In this document: piece after piece, positions 9,942 through 18,712 of the stretch | Position numbering within the stretch: the first letter of the stretch is position 1 | Layout: each line of letters opens with the position of its first letter | Assembly (NCBI RefSeq): GCF_038622445.1 | Contig: NZ_CP152019.1 | Span: 3,756,501-3,820,500 of the forward strand | Source of the DNA: Sporosarcina sp. FSL K6-1522 | GTDB taxonomy: Bacteria > Bacillota > Bacilli > Bacillales_A > Planococcaceae | Direction: 5' to 3' | DNA: 64,000 nucleotides | The notes under the pieces: model-generated | Told to the model about the DNA's origin: nothing | Database searches by the model: none | The model's input: only the letters and a program-made list of their open reading frames with translations | Program-made: the position numbers and the translations under genes

Positions 9942-10604
9942 TTAGTTCGCTAATGTCGAAACTTGCGTAACATGCGGCAATGATTGCAATTCATGTAGTA
10001 ATGTCGCATCGATGATTTGATCGACCTCGATGACCATCAATGCCATCTCCCCTTTTTCCTTCCGGCCCACTTCCATATGTGCAATGTTCATGCCTTGCAT
10101 GGCAATCACATTGGAAACGCTTGCAATAACCCCGGAACGATCATCATGTACAACAAGCAGTGCTGGGTAGTGCCCAGACAGTCTCAATGGAAACCCATTT
10201 AACTCGACGACTTCCATCGTCCCGCCACCAATCGAGATGCCGACCAATTCCATAGTCCCTTGACTATCCCCAATCACAAGACGAGCCGTATTCGGATGAA
10301 TGGCTTCTTCCTCTTCTGGAACAAACTCAAAAGTCATGCCTAACTGATTCGCATCCGTAAATGCTGTTTTGATACGCTCATCAAAAGTATCATAATCTAG
10401 CAAACCACCAATGATCGCAACGTCCGTTCCATGCCCCTTATACGTTTCCGCAAATGATCCATAAAGATGAATCCGTGCCCACTCTGGCTGGCGACCAAAT
10501 AAAGTACGTGCCACCCGTCCAATCCTCGCTGCCCCCGCAGTATGTGAAGAGGACGGCCCAATCATGACCGGCCCGATAATTTCGAAAACTGATCTGAATT
10601 TCAT
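9942..10604 (-). CDS. sdaAB: L-serine ammonia-lyase, iron-sulfur type, beta subunit
   Basis: Beta subunit of serine deaminase. It has the family motif VMIGPSSSHTAGAARIGRVAR near the N-terminus and a C-terminal ACT-like ligand-binding domain (about residues 148-218: LLVVHDDRSGVIASVSNVIA, then HMEVGR). The ATG at 10604 (MKFRSVFEI) is chosen: AAAGGGGG lies 8 bases upstream and the sequence aligns with B. subtilis MKYRSVFDI. An in-frame GTG two codons earlier is possible. Confidence 0.95.
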   Translation of the reverse strand: MKFRSVFEIIGPVMIGPSSSHTAGAARIGRVARTLFGRQPEWARIHLYGSFAETYKGHGTDVAIIGGLLDYDTFDERIKTAFTDANQLGMTFEFVPEEEEAIHPNTARLVIGDSQGTMELVGISIGGGTMEVVELNGFPLRLSGHYPALLVVHDDRSGVIASVSNVIAMQGMNIAHMEVGRKEKGEMALMVIEVDQIIDATLLHELQSLPHVTQVSTLAN

Positions 10605-10640
10605 AAACACGGCCCCCTTTAAATTAAGTCCTACATACCT

Positions 10641-10669
10641 ATTTTACCTCAAAAATTAGTATAAAACAA
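10641..10669 (-). promoter_or_regulatory. putative sigma-A promoter of sdaAB
   Basis: TTGTTT (10664-10669), a 17-bp spacer and TAAAAT (10641-10646) on the minus strand, about 37 bases before the sdaAB start. It lies between the A2 repeat and the gene. Confidence 0.55.
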
Positions 10670-10683
10670 AAAATGTTTTTAAA

Positions 10684-10867
10684 CGAAAAGCGCAAGGCGC
10701 CCGTTTAGACGCGAAAGGCATAAGGTAGGGCGACGACGTGGCGTTCTTTGCCACACAGTCGGCTTGCTTCAAGGAGCACAGTCTAAGAGTGCGCCGCTTC
10801 CTGCGGCAACGACTGCATAACTCACGTCCTGTGAGCCTCCAAGCGGCTGGCACCCGGGACCTAGACA
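10684..10867. repeat. family A palindromic repeat with one module C
   Basis: Intergenic element between fakA and sdaAB. It opens with GAAAAGCGCAAGGCGCC, contains GGCATAAG and GTGGCGTTCTTTGCCACA, and closes with a degenerate GGCTGGCACCCGGGACCTAGACA. Module C (10793-10835) holds GCCGCTTCCTGCGGC and CTCACGTCCTGTGAG hairpins. The rest of the 348-base gap between fakA and sdaAB holds only the fakA terminator and the sdaAB promoter. Confidence 0.75.
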
Positions 10868-10905
10868 ATAAGTTTATAAGGAAAGCCTATCCTTTCTTTT
10901 TCTTT

Positions 10906-10945
10906 CAAAAAAGCAGCGCGCCTCTGTTAATGGCGCACTGCTTTT
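10906..10945 (-). terminator. rho-independent terminator after fakA
   Basis: Stem AAGCAGTGCGCC / GGCGCGCTGCTT on the minus strand with a nine-base loop and a TTTTTT tail, located just after the fakA stop. Confidence 0.85.
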
Positions 10946-10952
10946 CTAGTCA

Positions 10953-12620
10953 TTACTCGACTGAAATAATATAAGGATATAACGGTTGCTTCCCATTGTA
11001 CAATTCTACTTCGATATGGTCAAAATGCTCCTCAATGTAACTAACAATCGAGGATGCCTCTTCTTCGCTAACATCTTCACCATAAAGAATTGTGACGATT
11101 TCATCATCTTTGTCAATAAGTGAGGATAGAAGCGTCTTCATAACGTCGTCAAGCGAAGGTGTTGACGTGATAATTTTGCCACCTGAGATGCCCATGAAGT
11201 CATCTTTTTGAATGTCGACACCATCAATGGATGTATCGCGTACCGCATGCGTAACTTGTCCTGTTTTAACGAATGATGCCGCCTCTTTCATCGCAGCGGC
11301 ATTGACGCTCACTTCCGCCTCTGGATTGAACGCAAGAATCGCAGCAAGTCCTTCCGGAACTGTTTTTGTCGGCACAACAGCTGCTTCGATGCCAATTACT
11401 TCAGCTGCTTGTTCCGCAGCCATAATAATATTTTTGTTGTTCGGCAAAATAAGCACTCGTTCTGCGCCAACAGCCTCAATCGCTTTGACGATATCTTCCG
11501 TTGAAGGGTTCATCGTTTGTCCACCTTCAATGACAGCTGATGCGCCTACACTTTTTAGTAATTCCGCAATCCCGGATCCCATCGCTACCGTAACAACTGC
11601 ATAAGGATGCTTAACCGCTTCTTTTTTCTCCACTTCTTGTGTCGAATGACTCTCTCCGACAATTTCAATATGCTGCTCGCGCATATTTTCAATTTTTATT
11701 TTGATCAATGAACCAAATTTCTGTCCATAATTCAGTGCATCTCCTGGTTCTTCGGTATGGATATGTACTTTTGCAACTTCCTCATCAGAGATCACTAATA
11801 GAGAATCCCCAAATTGACTTAGTGCTTGGCGGAAATTTGACTCATCATATGGGTTCGCTTGAAGTTTCTCGTCTTCAAATTTCACCATAAACTCCGTACA
11901 ATAACCAAATTCGATATCTTCGGTATTCATGAAGCCTTGTACACTGCGATGATGCTCCGCATTTACTAGATCGTCCATCGATTCAACGATTGCTCTCTCC
12001 GGAAGCGCTTCGCCTTTCAAGCATGCCAAAAAGCCCTCGTACACATAGACGAGACCTTGTCCGCCACTATCCACGACGCCAACTTCCTTTAATACTGCCA
12101 ATAGATCCGGCGTCCGTTTAAGCGATGCTTTCGATTCTTCCACAATTGCTTCCATGACTGTTACGATATCTTCAGTCGACGCAGCTTGTACTACACCAGC
12201 ATTCGCAGCATCTTTTGCGACTGTCAAAATCGTCCCTTCAACAGGTTTCATAACTGCTTTGTAAGCTGTCTCAACACCGTACTTCAAAGCAGTTGCAAAT
12301 TGCACACCGTTGACGGATGCTTCGTTTTCGATATGTTTTCCAAAACCACGAAACAGCTGTGAAAGAATAACACCCGAGTTCCCACGAGCTCCCATTAGCA
12401 AACCTTTTGACAACGCTTGTGCAGTCTTCCCTAAGTGAGCAACCGCATTTTCTGCCGTTTCTTTCGCTCCTGATGTCATGGACAAATTCATATTGGTACC
12501 AGTATCACCATCAGGTACTGGAAAAACGTTTAGCGAATCGACGTAGTCTGCATTTTGGTAAAGATTATGCGCTCCCATCTTCACCATCTCTGCAAACTTC
12601 AAACCATCTATGGACTTCAT
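10953..12620 (-). CDS. fakA: fatty acid kinase catalytic subunit (DhaL/DegV fusion, YloV type)
   Basis: FakA phosphorylates fatty acids bound to FakB partner proteins, allowing exogenous fatty acids to enter phospholipid synthesis. The N-terminal half is a DhaL-type ATP-binding domain (NVFPVPDGDTGTNMNLSM at about 31-48, then KGLLMGARGNSGVILSQL). The C-terminal half is DegV-like, with NPSTEDIVKAIE and ILPNNKNIIMAA. 555 residues, as in B. subtilis YloV. It is preceded by the Asp23-family gene with AAGGAGG in the 18-base gap, and followed by a terminator, so the pair forms an operon. Confidence 0.92.
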   Translation of the reverse strand: MKSIDGLKFAEMVKMGAHNLYQNADYVDSLNVFPVPDGDTGTNMNLSMTSGAKETAENAVAHLGKTAQALSKGLLMGARGNSGVILSQLFRGFGKHIENEASVNGVQFATALKYGVETAYKAVMKPVEGTILTVAKDAANAGVVQAASTEDIVTVMEAIVEESKASLKRTPDLLAVLKEVGVVDSGGQGLVYVYEGFLACLKGEALPERAIVESMDDLVNAEHHRSVQGFMNTEDIEFGYCTEFMVKFEDEKLQANPYDESNFRQALSQFGDSLLVISDEEVAKVHIHTEEPGDALNYGQKFGSLIKIKIENMREQHIEIVGESHSTQEVEKKEAVKHPYAVVTVAMGSGIAELLKSVGASAVIEGGQTMNPSTEDIVKAIEAVGAERVLILPNNKNIIMAAEQAAEVIGIEAAVVPTKTVPEGLAAILAFNPEAEVSVNAAAMKEAASFVKTGQVTHAVRDTSIDGVDIQKDDFMGISGGKIITSTPSLDDVMKTLLSSLIDKDDEIVTILYGEDVSEEEASSIVSYIEEHFDHIEVELYNGKQPLYPYIISVE

Positions 12621-12638
12621 TGAAATTACTTCCTCCTT

Positions 12639-13001
12639 CTACAGGTTTGTCACTCGGACTCCCTGGACAAAAATATTAACAGATTTCACAGTCATGCCGA
12701 CTGTCTTTTGCAAGACATACTTTACTTTAGATTGGACCTGGTAGGCAACTTCTGAGATTTTCGTACCATACCCAACAACTACATACATGTCAATATGTGT
12801 CTCATCGCCGACATTGCGAACGATGACCCCACGAGCGAAATTTTCTTTCCGAAGTATTTCAGTTAACCCGTCTCGGATCTGATGCCTTGAAGCCATGCCA
12901 ACAATTCCATAACATTCGATAGCCGCTTCTCCTACTACTTGGGCGATGACGTCGTTTGTAATATCGATTTTGCCATATTCGTTTTGCACTTCAACTGACA
13001 T
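12639..13001 (-). CDS. Asp23/Gls24 family envelope stress protein (YloU type)
   Basis: 120-residue protein of the Asp23/Gls24 family, membrane-associated envelope stress proteins of unclear biochemical role. It starts MSVEVQNEYGKIDITNDVIAQ and has the conserved YGIVGMASR and VVVGYGTKISEVA blocks. Located directly upstream of fakA and divergent from rpmB, matching yloU-yloV in B. subtilis. The ATG has a strong purine tract (GCAGGGGGGAC) upstream. Confidence 0.92.
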   Translation of the reverse strand: MSVEVQNEYGKIDITNDVIAQVVGEAAIECYGIVGMASRHQIRDGLTEILRKENFARGVIVRNVGDETHIDMYVVVGYGTKISEVAYQVQSKVKYVLQKTVGMTVKSVNIFVQGVRVTNL

Positions 13002-13036
13002 GGTTATGTCCCCCCTGCATCTTTTTCACTGCTTTC

Positions 13037-13042
13037 ATTGTA
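13037..13042 (-). promoter_or_regulatory. putative -10 of the yloU-fakA operon
   Basis: TACAAT on the minus strand with a weak -35 (TTTTAT, 17 bases upstream). It lies about 36 bases upstream of the Asp23-family gene and is the best candidate in this gap. Confidence 0.4.
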
Positions 13043-13151
13043 CTATATCTGTAATCAGAATAAAAGAAAGCTTCTTCGAAGGCTTGTACGACTCTCTATC
13101 CGGTTTTAAAACGTGTAAAGGTATTTTCCTTGAAAGATGTTGTAAAAAGGG

Positions 13152-13192
13152 TTGCAACACCGCATACCATATGATACATTATTATGGTATGC
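13152..13192 (+). promoter_or_regulatory. rpmB promoter overlapped by a perfect inverted repeat
   Basis: TTGCAA (13152-13157), 17-bp spacer, TACATT (13175-13180). A perfect 10-bp inverted repeat, GCATACCATA at 13162-13171 and TATGGTATGC at 13183-13192, flanks the -10 hexamer and could be an operator. Confidence 0.6.
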
Positions 13193-13241
13193 GAATACAG
13201 AAGTGAATTGCTTAATCAACATTCGCAAGGAGGTACTAATT

Positions 13242-13430
13242 ATGGCTAAAGAATGTGCTATTACAGGACGCAAAGCCCGTACAGGTAACACGCGTTCCCA
13301 CGCATTGAACTCAAGCAGACGTACATGGGGTGCGAACCTTCAAAAAGTCCGTATTCTTGTTAACGGTAAACCTAAACGTGTATGGGTCTCTGCAAGAGCC
13401 CTTAAATCTGGTAAAGTTCAACGCGTTTGA
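13242..13430 (+). CDS. rpmB: 50S ribosomal protein L28
   Basis: 62-residue large-subunit protein, [20 protein letters not shown] at the N-terminus and [12 protein letters not shown] at the end. It lacks the paired CxxC zinc motifs found in one L28 subtype, so it is the zinc-independent form. The ATG at 13242 sits 8 bases behind a perfect AAGGAGG. It is the only plus-strand gene in the first 26 kb and converges on spoVM, as in B. subtilis. Confidence 0.97.
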   Translation: MAKECAITGRKARTGNTRSHALNSSRRTWGANLQKVRILVNGKPKRVWVSARALKSGKVQRV

Positions 13431-13504
13431 TTCCAGGAACTGTCTGACTCTATTCAGTTTAATGCAACACAACGCGTTACATCTGATATTTGAATAAGGA
13501 CAGA

Positions 13505-13545
13505 AATAAAACACCAGGCTGAATTTCTTCAGCCCGGTGTTTTTT
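13505..13545. terminator. bidirectional terminator between rpmB and spoVM
   Basis: Stem ACACCAGGCTGAA (13511-13523) against TTCAGCCCGGTGT (13528-13540), with TTTTTT on the plus side and TTTTATTT on the minus side. The left stem arm on the minus strand encodes the last residues and stop codon of spoVM. Confidence 0.85.
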
Positions 13546-13672
13546 CTCTTCTTTTCTTTTTATTCCTGTTGCTCGCAGTCGCTTTTGGTTGTTCTTCTTT
13601 TTGAAATACGACCAAACACTTTCTAACGAAACCACTCACAAATTTCGGCATCGTAAATGTATAAACTCGCAA
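13529..13672 (-). CDS. spoVM: stage V sporulation protein M (SpoVM), TTG start, extended C-terminus
   Basis: SpoVM is a tiny amphipathic peptide that recognises the curved forespore membrane and anchors the SpoIVA coat base. A TTG at 13672 opens a 47-codon frame reading MRVYTFTMPKFVSGFVRK then CLVVFQKEEQPKATASNRN and a basic end. The first 26 residues align without gaps with B. subtilis MKFYTIKLPKFLGGIVRA then MLGSFRKD, including YT, PKF, G and VR. The start has AAAGGAG seven bases upstream, and the position between thiN and rpmB is exactly syntenic. The roughly 20 extra C-terminal residues are lysine-rich and run into the shared terminator. Confidence 0.85.
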   Translation of the reverse strand: MRVYTFTMPKFVSGFVRKCLVVFQKEEQPKATASNRNKKKRREKTPG

Positions 13673-13685
13673 TTCCCCACTCCTT

Positions 13686-14339
13686 TCAGGAATCTGAACT
13701 CCTTACCATTAAGCATATGCCTTCTCTAAAGGAGATAGTACAGACTTCTGTAGCGGGTTCGTTGCTAGTAAATTTCGTCATGCCTGTTTCAAGCCGTTCA
13801 TCCACTGTTTCATATTTAAATCCTGTCAGCGTCAATCCACTAACACTGCCTCCAAATGGGAAAAATGAAATATAGGGCAAACGCTCCTCGGCAGTAATCC
13901 TATGGACACCTGGCTTAAGCATCGACAACTCATTCGTCGTGTTGTGGATAGCAAATGTTGTATGTGTATGTTGCGTTTGAAGTCGATAGAGGAGATGCAA
14001 AGCAGATTCCATATGATCCAGTCGCCCTGCAGTAACCCCTGTTAAAATCACCCGTTTAGGCTGATACGTAAGCGCACGCGTTACCGCAAGTTCCGTATCG
14101 GTTTCGTTCTTCTCCGAACCGTATTGATCCATTATCTGAACTATATCCGCAATCGCATCATATTCGTTCTTCGTAACCGAATCGAAATCACCAACCGCTT
14201 CATGTGGCGTAATCCCTCTCTTCAACAGATGTAGCGCCCCTCTATCCACCCCAATAAACACCGTATCTTCTTGTAGATACTGCGTCAAATCTGGAATTTC
14301 CGCTTCAGGTCCTCCCGCGCATACAACCACATATGTCAT
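13686..14339 (-). CDS. thiN: thiamine diphosphokinase
   Basis: Transfers pyrophosphate from ATP to thiamine to give thiamine diphosphate. Motifs include VGDFDSV, GSEKNETDTELA and the LTGVTAGRLDHM block, all typical of the family. 217 residues, normal length. Its start overlaps the rpe stop by four bases (ATGA) and its stop codon lies within the ribosome binding region of spoVM. Confidence 0.94.
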   Translation of the reverse strand: MTYVVVCAGGPEAEIPDLTQYLQEDTVFIGVDRGALHLLKRGITPHEAVGDFDSVTKNEYDAIADIVQIMDQYGSEKNETDTELAVTRALTYQPKRVILTGVTAGRLDHMESALHLLYRLQTQHTHTTFAIHNTTNELSMLKPGVHRITAEERLPYISFFPFGGSVSGLTLTGFKYETVDERLETGMTKFTSNEPATEVCTISFREGICLMVRSSDS

Positions 14340-15004
14340 CGCTTCACCGCTCCTTCACCAGCTGCTTTAATGCGCTGTAAAGCCTCCGCACGATCCGGCG
14401 CGCTATAGATCGCCGATCCAGCTACAAGAATGGTTGCACCTGCTTCAACACAAGGTACGATTGTTTCTTCGTTCACACCGCCGTCAATTTCAATTTCAAT
14501 GGGTAGCTGACGTTCACGAATGATATCCGCAAGTTGCTTCACTTTCGGAAGAACGGAATGGATGAATTTCTGACCGCCAAATCCTGGATTAACCGTCATA
14601 AACAATACCATGTCCACTTCTTCTAGAACATGTTGAATGGCTTCAACCGGTGTATGCGGATTCAAGACAACACCCGATTTCACACCCGTCGACTTAATTA
14701 ATTGCAGCGTGCGATGCAAATGCGTACATGCTTCTACGTGAACCGTAATATAATCCGCTCCCGCTTTCGCAAATTGCTCAATATAAGCATCGGGATTTTC
14801 AATCATCAAGTGAACATCCAACGGTAATTTCGTTACAGGTCTTAGTGCCTCTACAACGATCGGCCCCATTGTAATATTCGGAACAAAATGACCATCCATC
14901 ACATCAATATGAATAAGTTCTGCGCCTGCCGCCTCTACCTCTCTTACTTCATCGGCAAGTTTTGAAAAGTCCGCTGCTAAAATTGAAGGTGCTATTTTAA
15001 TCAT
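14336..15004 (-). CDS. rpe: ribulose-phosphate 3-epimerase
   Basis: Interconverts ribulose 5-phosphate and xylulose 5-phosphate in the pentose phosphate pathway. It has the N-terminal KIAPSILAADF, metal and catalytic residues in HIDVMDGHFVPN, the VNPGFGGQKF loop, and EIDGGVN near the end. The ATG at 15004 is chosen (GAGGT nine bases upstream, MIKIAPSIL aligns with B. subtilis MIKVAPSIL); an ATG three codons earlier is possible. Either start lies within or next to the cpgA stop. Confidence 0.94.
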   Translation of the reverse strand: MIKIAPSILAADFSKLADEVREVEAAGAELIHIDVMDGHFVPNITMGPIVVEALRPVTKLPLDVHLMIENPDAYIEQFAKAGADYITVHVEACTHLHRTLQLIKSTGVKSGVVLNPHTPVEAIQHVLEEVDMVLFMTVNPGFGGQKFIHSVLPKVKQLADIIRERQLPIEIEIDGGVNEETIVPCVEAGATILVAGSAIYSAPDRAEALQRIKAAGEGAVKR

Positions 15005-15890
15005 GTTTATCATACCTCGGCTTCCTGTCCAATATTTCTTGCATAAATTGCAAATAATGATCGTAACGGTGACACGGAATTTCTCCTGTCTCCACTTTTT
15101 CTTTCACTGCGCACTTTGGCTCTTTCAAATGCAAGCATCCACGGAACTTACACTCCGCTGCTACTTCAGCCATATCTATAAAATAATGGGAGAGTTCTTC
15201 CTTGTCAATATGATCGAAATCAAGTGAGCTAAAGCCCGGCGTATCCGCAACAAGACCACCTAAAATATCAAGCAACTCCACATGACGTGTCGTGTGCTTT
15301 CCACGGCCGAGCGCTTCCGAAATTTCACCCGTTTTTAAATCCAGTGCCGGTAATACCGTATTCAATAATGTGGACTTACCAACACCTGACTGCCCCGCAA
15401 GGACAGTCGTCTTCCCTTCCATATAAGGCTGCAAGATGTCTGTCAGCTGTTCATCGTCGATAAATGTGATCACGACATCATAGCCGATTTGCTGATAGTA
15501 AGCTGCCGCCTCTTCCACCATCCGCAGTTCCTCAGCAGTTGCTAAGTCTTTTTTCGTCAAGCAAATGACGGGCTTGATACCAAATGATTCCACCACAACG
15601 AGAAATCGATCGAGCAAATGTGGACTAAAAGCCGGCTCCACCATCGAAAACACCAGCAACGCCTGATCGATATTAGAAATCGGCGGGCGTACCAACTCAT
15701 TACGCCGCTCATGGACAGCCGTAATGAGCGCATCATTATCCCCATCAGGTACATACGTCACGATATCGCCCACTAGAGGATGTATACCCCGATTTCTAAA
15801 AACTCCACGACTCTTACACTGTATTAATTCTCCATCTTGCTCCACATAATAAAACCCACTAATCGCTTTTCTAATTTGGCCTTCTGGCAT
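14997..15890 (-). CDS. rsgA: small ribosomal subunit biogenesis GTPase RsgA (CpgA)
   Basis: Circularly permuted GTPase that acts late in 30S maturation. An OB-fold precedes the G domain, where the order of motifs is permuted: G4 CLTKKD comes before G1 GQSGVGKST and G3 DTPGFSS. A zinc finger follows (CKFRGCLHLKEPKCAVK). Start ATG at 15890 (MPEGQIRKAISGFYYV) matches the B. subtilis N-terminus and has GAGGG upstream. It follows prkC by 13 bases, the classic prpC-prkC-cpgA arrangement; PrkC phosphorylates CpgA in B. subtilis. Confidence 0.95.
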   Translation of the reverse strand: MPEGQIRKAISGFYYVEQDGELIQCKSRGVFRNRGIHPLVGDIVTYVPDGDNDALITAVHERRNELVRPPISNIDQALLVFSMVEPAFSPHLLDRFLVVVESFGIKPVICLTKKDLATAEELRMVEEAAAYYQQIGYDVVITFIDDEQLTDILQPYMEGKTTVLAGQSGVGKSTLLNTVLPALDLKTGEISEALGRGKHTTRHVELLDILGGLVADTPGFSSLDFDHIDKEELSHYFIDMAEVAAECKFRGCLHLKEPKCAVKEKVETGEIPCHRYDHYLQFMQEILDRKPRYDKHD

Positions 15891-15903
15891 CCAATCCCTC
15901 TTT

Positions 15904-17925
15904 CTAGTTAAGGTCACCGTAATTGAACGAGTCTTGGGCAATCAGCTCACCGTCACGCAAAACCTTGTAGGCCCCTCGCTGCCCTTCCGCCAATTCAATT
16001 TTCAGTTGCTTCTGTGTCGTTTCAGTAATCGTAAATTGTTCAAATACCTTCTCTATCGAATGCGTCCGATCCTGTATATAAATTTGAATAACTTGCGGCG
16101 TCCTGACTGGTGGCGAAGTTGGCGGCTCTACTTCTACATCTACTTCCGTCTCTTCGTCCTCCACATCCTCGTCGTTTACGTTCGGTACTGCCGGTTCTTT
16201 GTATTCAATCGTCACTTGCTTAAAAGACGTTTTAATCGGCTTGTTTTCTTCGCCTTTTGAAATGACAACTTCTACTTTGTCGCCTTTCAAAATTTCAGTA
16301 CCTGCTAAGGGCACTTGCGAAATAATATGTCCTTTCGCGATCGTAGGAGAATAGACTTCTCGCACAACTTTAATGTCAATGCCTAAAGTTGCAGCATAAT
16401 CCGTCCATTGCTTCTTATCAAAGCCTTGCAAATTGCCCAGTCGCTGCGTCTCTGGTCCTTTACTCACTGTGAATATCAGATCCGTGTCACCCGGGACAAC
16501 TTCTTCACCCGCTTCATGACTTTGTTTAAGAATCGTTCCTGCTGGCTCATCATCAAAAACTTGATCGGGCCTAATAGATTTAAATTCTAACGGCGCCAAC
16601 AAGTTACGCACGGTTTCATAATCACGCATTGTGTAATTTTCAAGCTGCATCGTTTCTTTCCCCGTACTAATATAAAGATTAACTTCAAAGCCAACTGCTC
16701 GCTTCGTTCCCGCTTTAGGGTCTGTCCGAATCGCTTGCCCCGCTTCAAATTCGTCAGAGAGCTCTTCGATTCTTTTCCCAACCTTGAATCCCTCTTGCTC
16801 CAACGCTTCCACTGCCACCGTTTCTTCAACCCCTGCAACTTCTGGAATCTCCTCTTTTTTAGGGGATAAAATCCCTGGCAAAAAGATCACTACTAAAAGT
16901 ACTAATGCGAGTACACCAACAATAGCCCCTGCAATAATAGGCCACTTTTTCCGTCTCTTCTTCACTGTTGCAGGTGGCTCGACAACAACAGGTTCGATTT
17001 TCTTGGTTGCTTCCACATTTTCAAACTTCACATCGTCCTTCACAATGGGAATGGCCCGTGTTTTATCATCATCGAACGGAACAGCAAATTTCGGCTCCTC
17101 TGCCCGTTCGGGATCTAGGACAGTCAGTAAATCATCATACATCTCATCTGCAGAACGATAACGATTCGCGGCATCTTTTGTCGTTGCTTTTAAAATAACG
17201 TTTTCTACACTTTGCGGAATCTCAGGGAACATCGCTCTTACTAATGGTGTTTCTTCTTGTAAGTGCTTTAACGCAATCGCAACCGCGGTCTCCGCTGAAA
17301 ATGGTAATTCTCCCGTTAACAATTCGTAGAACACAATCCCGAGCGAATAAATATCCGACTTCTTCGTTGCCATTCCACCACGTGCTTGTTCCGGCGACAA
17401 GTAATGGACTGTGCCGATTACCGAGTTTGTTTTCGTATACGCGGTCGCATTTAGCGCCATCGCAATGCCGAAATCCGTAATTTTCACATTGTAATCTGCA
17501 TCCATCAAAATATTTTGCGGCTTAATATCACGGTGCACAATGCCATTGTGATGCGCATTTGCAATCGCTGACACTAGCTGTTGCATAATTGGTAACGCCT
17601 GTTTCGGCGGCAGTGGACCGTTCGTCTGGATAAACTGCTTTAACGTCTGACCCTCGATGTACTCCATCACTAAATAATGAAGTTCACCATCCTCACCTAC
17701 GTCAAAAATATCCACAATATGCGGATGTGTCAGGCTGGTCGCTGACAGCGCTTCCCGTTGAAACCTTCTCTTCAATTCTTCTTCATGTGCAAAATCATAA
17801 TTCAGCACTTTAATGGCAACGTCGCGGTCCAAGATGACATCGTGCGCAAGATACACTTTCGACATCCCGCCATCGCCAATGCTTCGAATGATTTCATAAC
17901 GTCCCCCGACCCTGCTTCCAATCAT
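15904..17925 (-). CDS. prkC: serine/threonine protein kinase PrkC with PASTA domains
   Basis: Membrane kinase that senses muropeptides and promotes germination and stationary-phase responses. The cytoplasmic kinase domain has GDGGMSKVY, HRDIKPQNIL and DFGIA (about residues 1-270). A linker leads to one transmembrane helix at about 330-355 (IIAGAIVGVLALVLLVVIF). Outside are three PASTA repeats (about 362-565) and, after an acidic linker, an Ig-like C-terminal domain. 673 residues. The ATG overlaps the prpC stop by four bases, coupling the kinase to its phosphatase. Confidence 0.96.
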   Translation of the reverse strand: MIGSRVGGRYEIIRSIGDGGMSKVYLAHDVILDRDVAIKVLNYDFAHEEELKRRFQREALSATSLTHPHIVDIFDVGEDGELHYLVMEYIEGQTLKQFIQTNGPLPPKQALPIMQQLVSAIANAHHNGIVHRDIKPQNILMDADYNVKITDFGIAMALNATAYTKTNSVIGTVHYLSPEQARGGMATKKSDIYSLGIVFYELLTGELPFSAETAVAIALKHLQEETPLVRAMFPEIPQSVENVILKATTKDAANRYRSADEMYDDLLTVLDPERAEEPKFAVPFDDDKTRAIPIVKDDVKFENVEATKKIEPVVVEPPATVKKRRKKWPIIAGAIVGVLALVLLVVIFLPGILSPKKEEIPEVAGVEETVAVEALEQEGFKVGKRIEELSDEFEAGQAIRTDPKAGTKRAVGFEVNLYISTGKETMQLENYTMRDYETVRNLLAPLEFKSIRPDQVFDDEPAGTILKQSHEAGEEVVPGDTDLIFTVSKGPETQRLGNLQGFDKKQWTDYAATLGIDIKVVREVYSPTIAKGHIISQVPLAGTEILKGDKVEVVISKGEENKPIKTSFKQVTIEYKEPAVPNVNDEDVEDEETEVDVEVEPPTSPPVRTPQVIQIYIQDRTHSIEKVFEQFTITETTQKQLKIELAEGQRGAYKVLRDGELIAQDSFNYGDLN

Positions 17926-18680
17926 GGCTGGGTCACCTCCATACCGGTAGGACCAATTAAAATAACAGAAATATTATCTTCTCCACCCATTTGGTTTGCT
18001 AAGTCCACAAGCTCTTCCGTCTTGTCACGCAAATTAGCGTCAGACAACACAATCTCCTGCATTAATTGCTTATCTACTTTGTTGCTCAAACCGTCCGTGC
18101 ACAGCAACAAATACGTTTCTTCATCCAAGTCAATTGAATAAAGATCTGGCTCAATCGTTCTTTCCGAACCGACTGCTTTCATAATCCAATTGCGCTGCGG
18201 ATGGACCGCAGCCTCTTCTTCTGATATTTCACCGCTATCAAGTAGTATATTCACATAGGAATGGTCTTTGGTTACTTGACGCACACCTTCTTTATTAATC
18301 GCATAGACACGGCTATCCCCGATATGTGAAACTAAACACGAACGCCCTTGAATAAGCGCCGCTTCAAGCGTAGTACCCATCCCTTTGTATTCCTCATTGT
18401 TATTTGCGGTATCGTACAATAAGCGGTTCACATGAAGAACCGCTTCTATGAGCCATTCCGCACGATCCTCTTGCTCTTTCAACTGTGAAAGATCTAGTTT
18501 CATAAATTGTTCACCAATGACTTGAATGGCCGTCGAACTCGCAAAATCGCCACCACGATGACCACCCATACCATCCGCAATGACCGCAAGAAGAACTCCA
18601 TCTGGAAGCGTATAGACCGCTGCACTATCTTCGTTGACTGTTCTTTTTCTGCCGATATCCGTCAGTACTTCGAATTGCAA
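17922..18680 (-). CDS. prpC: PP2C-family protein phosphatase PrpC
   Basis: Manganese-dependent phosphatase that reverses PrkC phosphorylation. It has RKRTVNEDSAA, IADGMGGHRGGD, GDSRVYAI, LCTDGLSNKV and GGEDNISVILI, the full series of metal-binding PP2C motifs. The start is TTG, 8-9 bases behind AGAGGGG. 252 residues, as in B. subtilis. In B. subtilis rlmN lies between rsmB and prpC; here only 32 bases separate them. Confidence 0.95.
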   Translation of the reverse strand: MQFEVLTDIGRKRTVNEDSAAVYTLPDGVLLAVIADGMGGHRGGDFASSTAIQVIGEQFMKLDLSQLKEQEDRAEWLIEAVLHVNRLLYDTANNNEEYKGMGTTLEAALIQGRSCLVSHIGDSRVYAINKEGVRQVTKDHSYVNILLDSGEISEEEAAVHPQRNWIMKAVGSERTIEPDLYSIDLDEETYLLLCTDGLSNKVDKQLMQEIVLSDANLRDKTEELVDLANQMGGEDNISVILIGPTGMEVTQP

Positions 18681-18712
18681 CGTGTATCCCCTCTTTCTTG
18701 CTTCACGCTTCC

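Noticed and set aside
13162-13192. The rpmB palindrome as a Zur (zinc) operator.
   Set aside because: The sequence does not match the Zur box as recalled, and this L28 lacks the zinc-binding cysteines.
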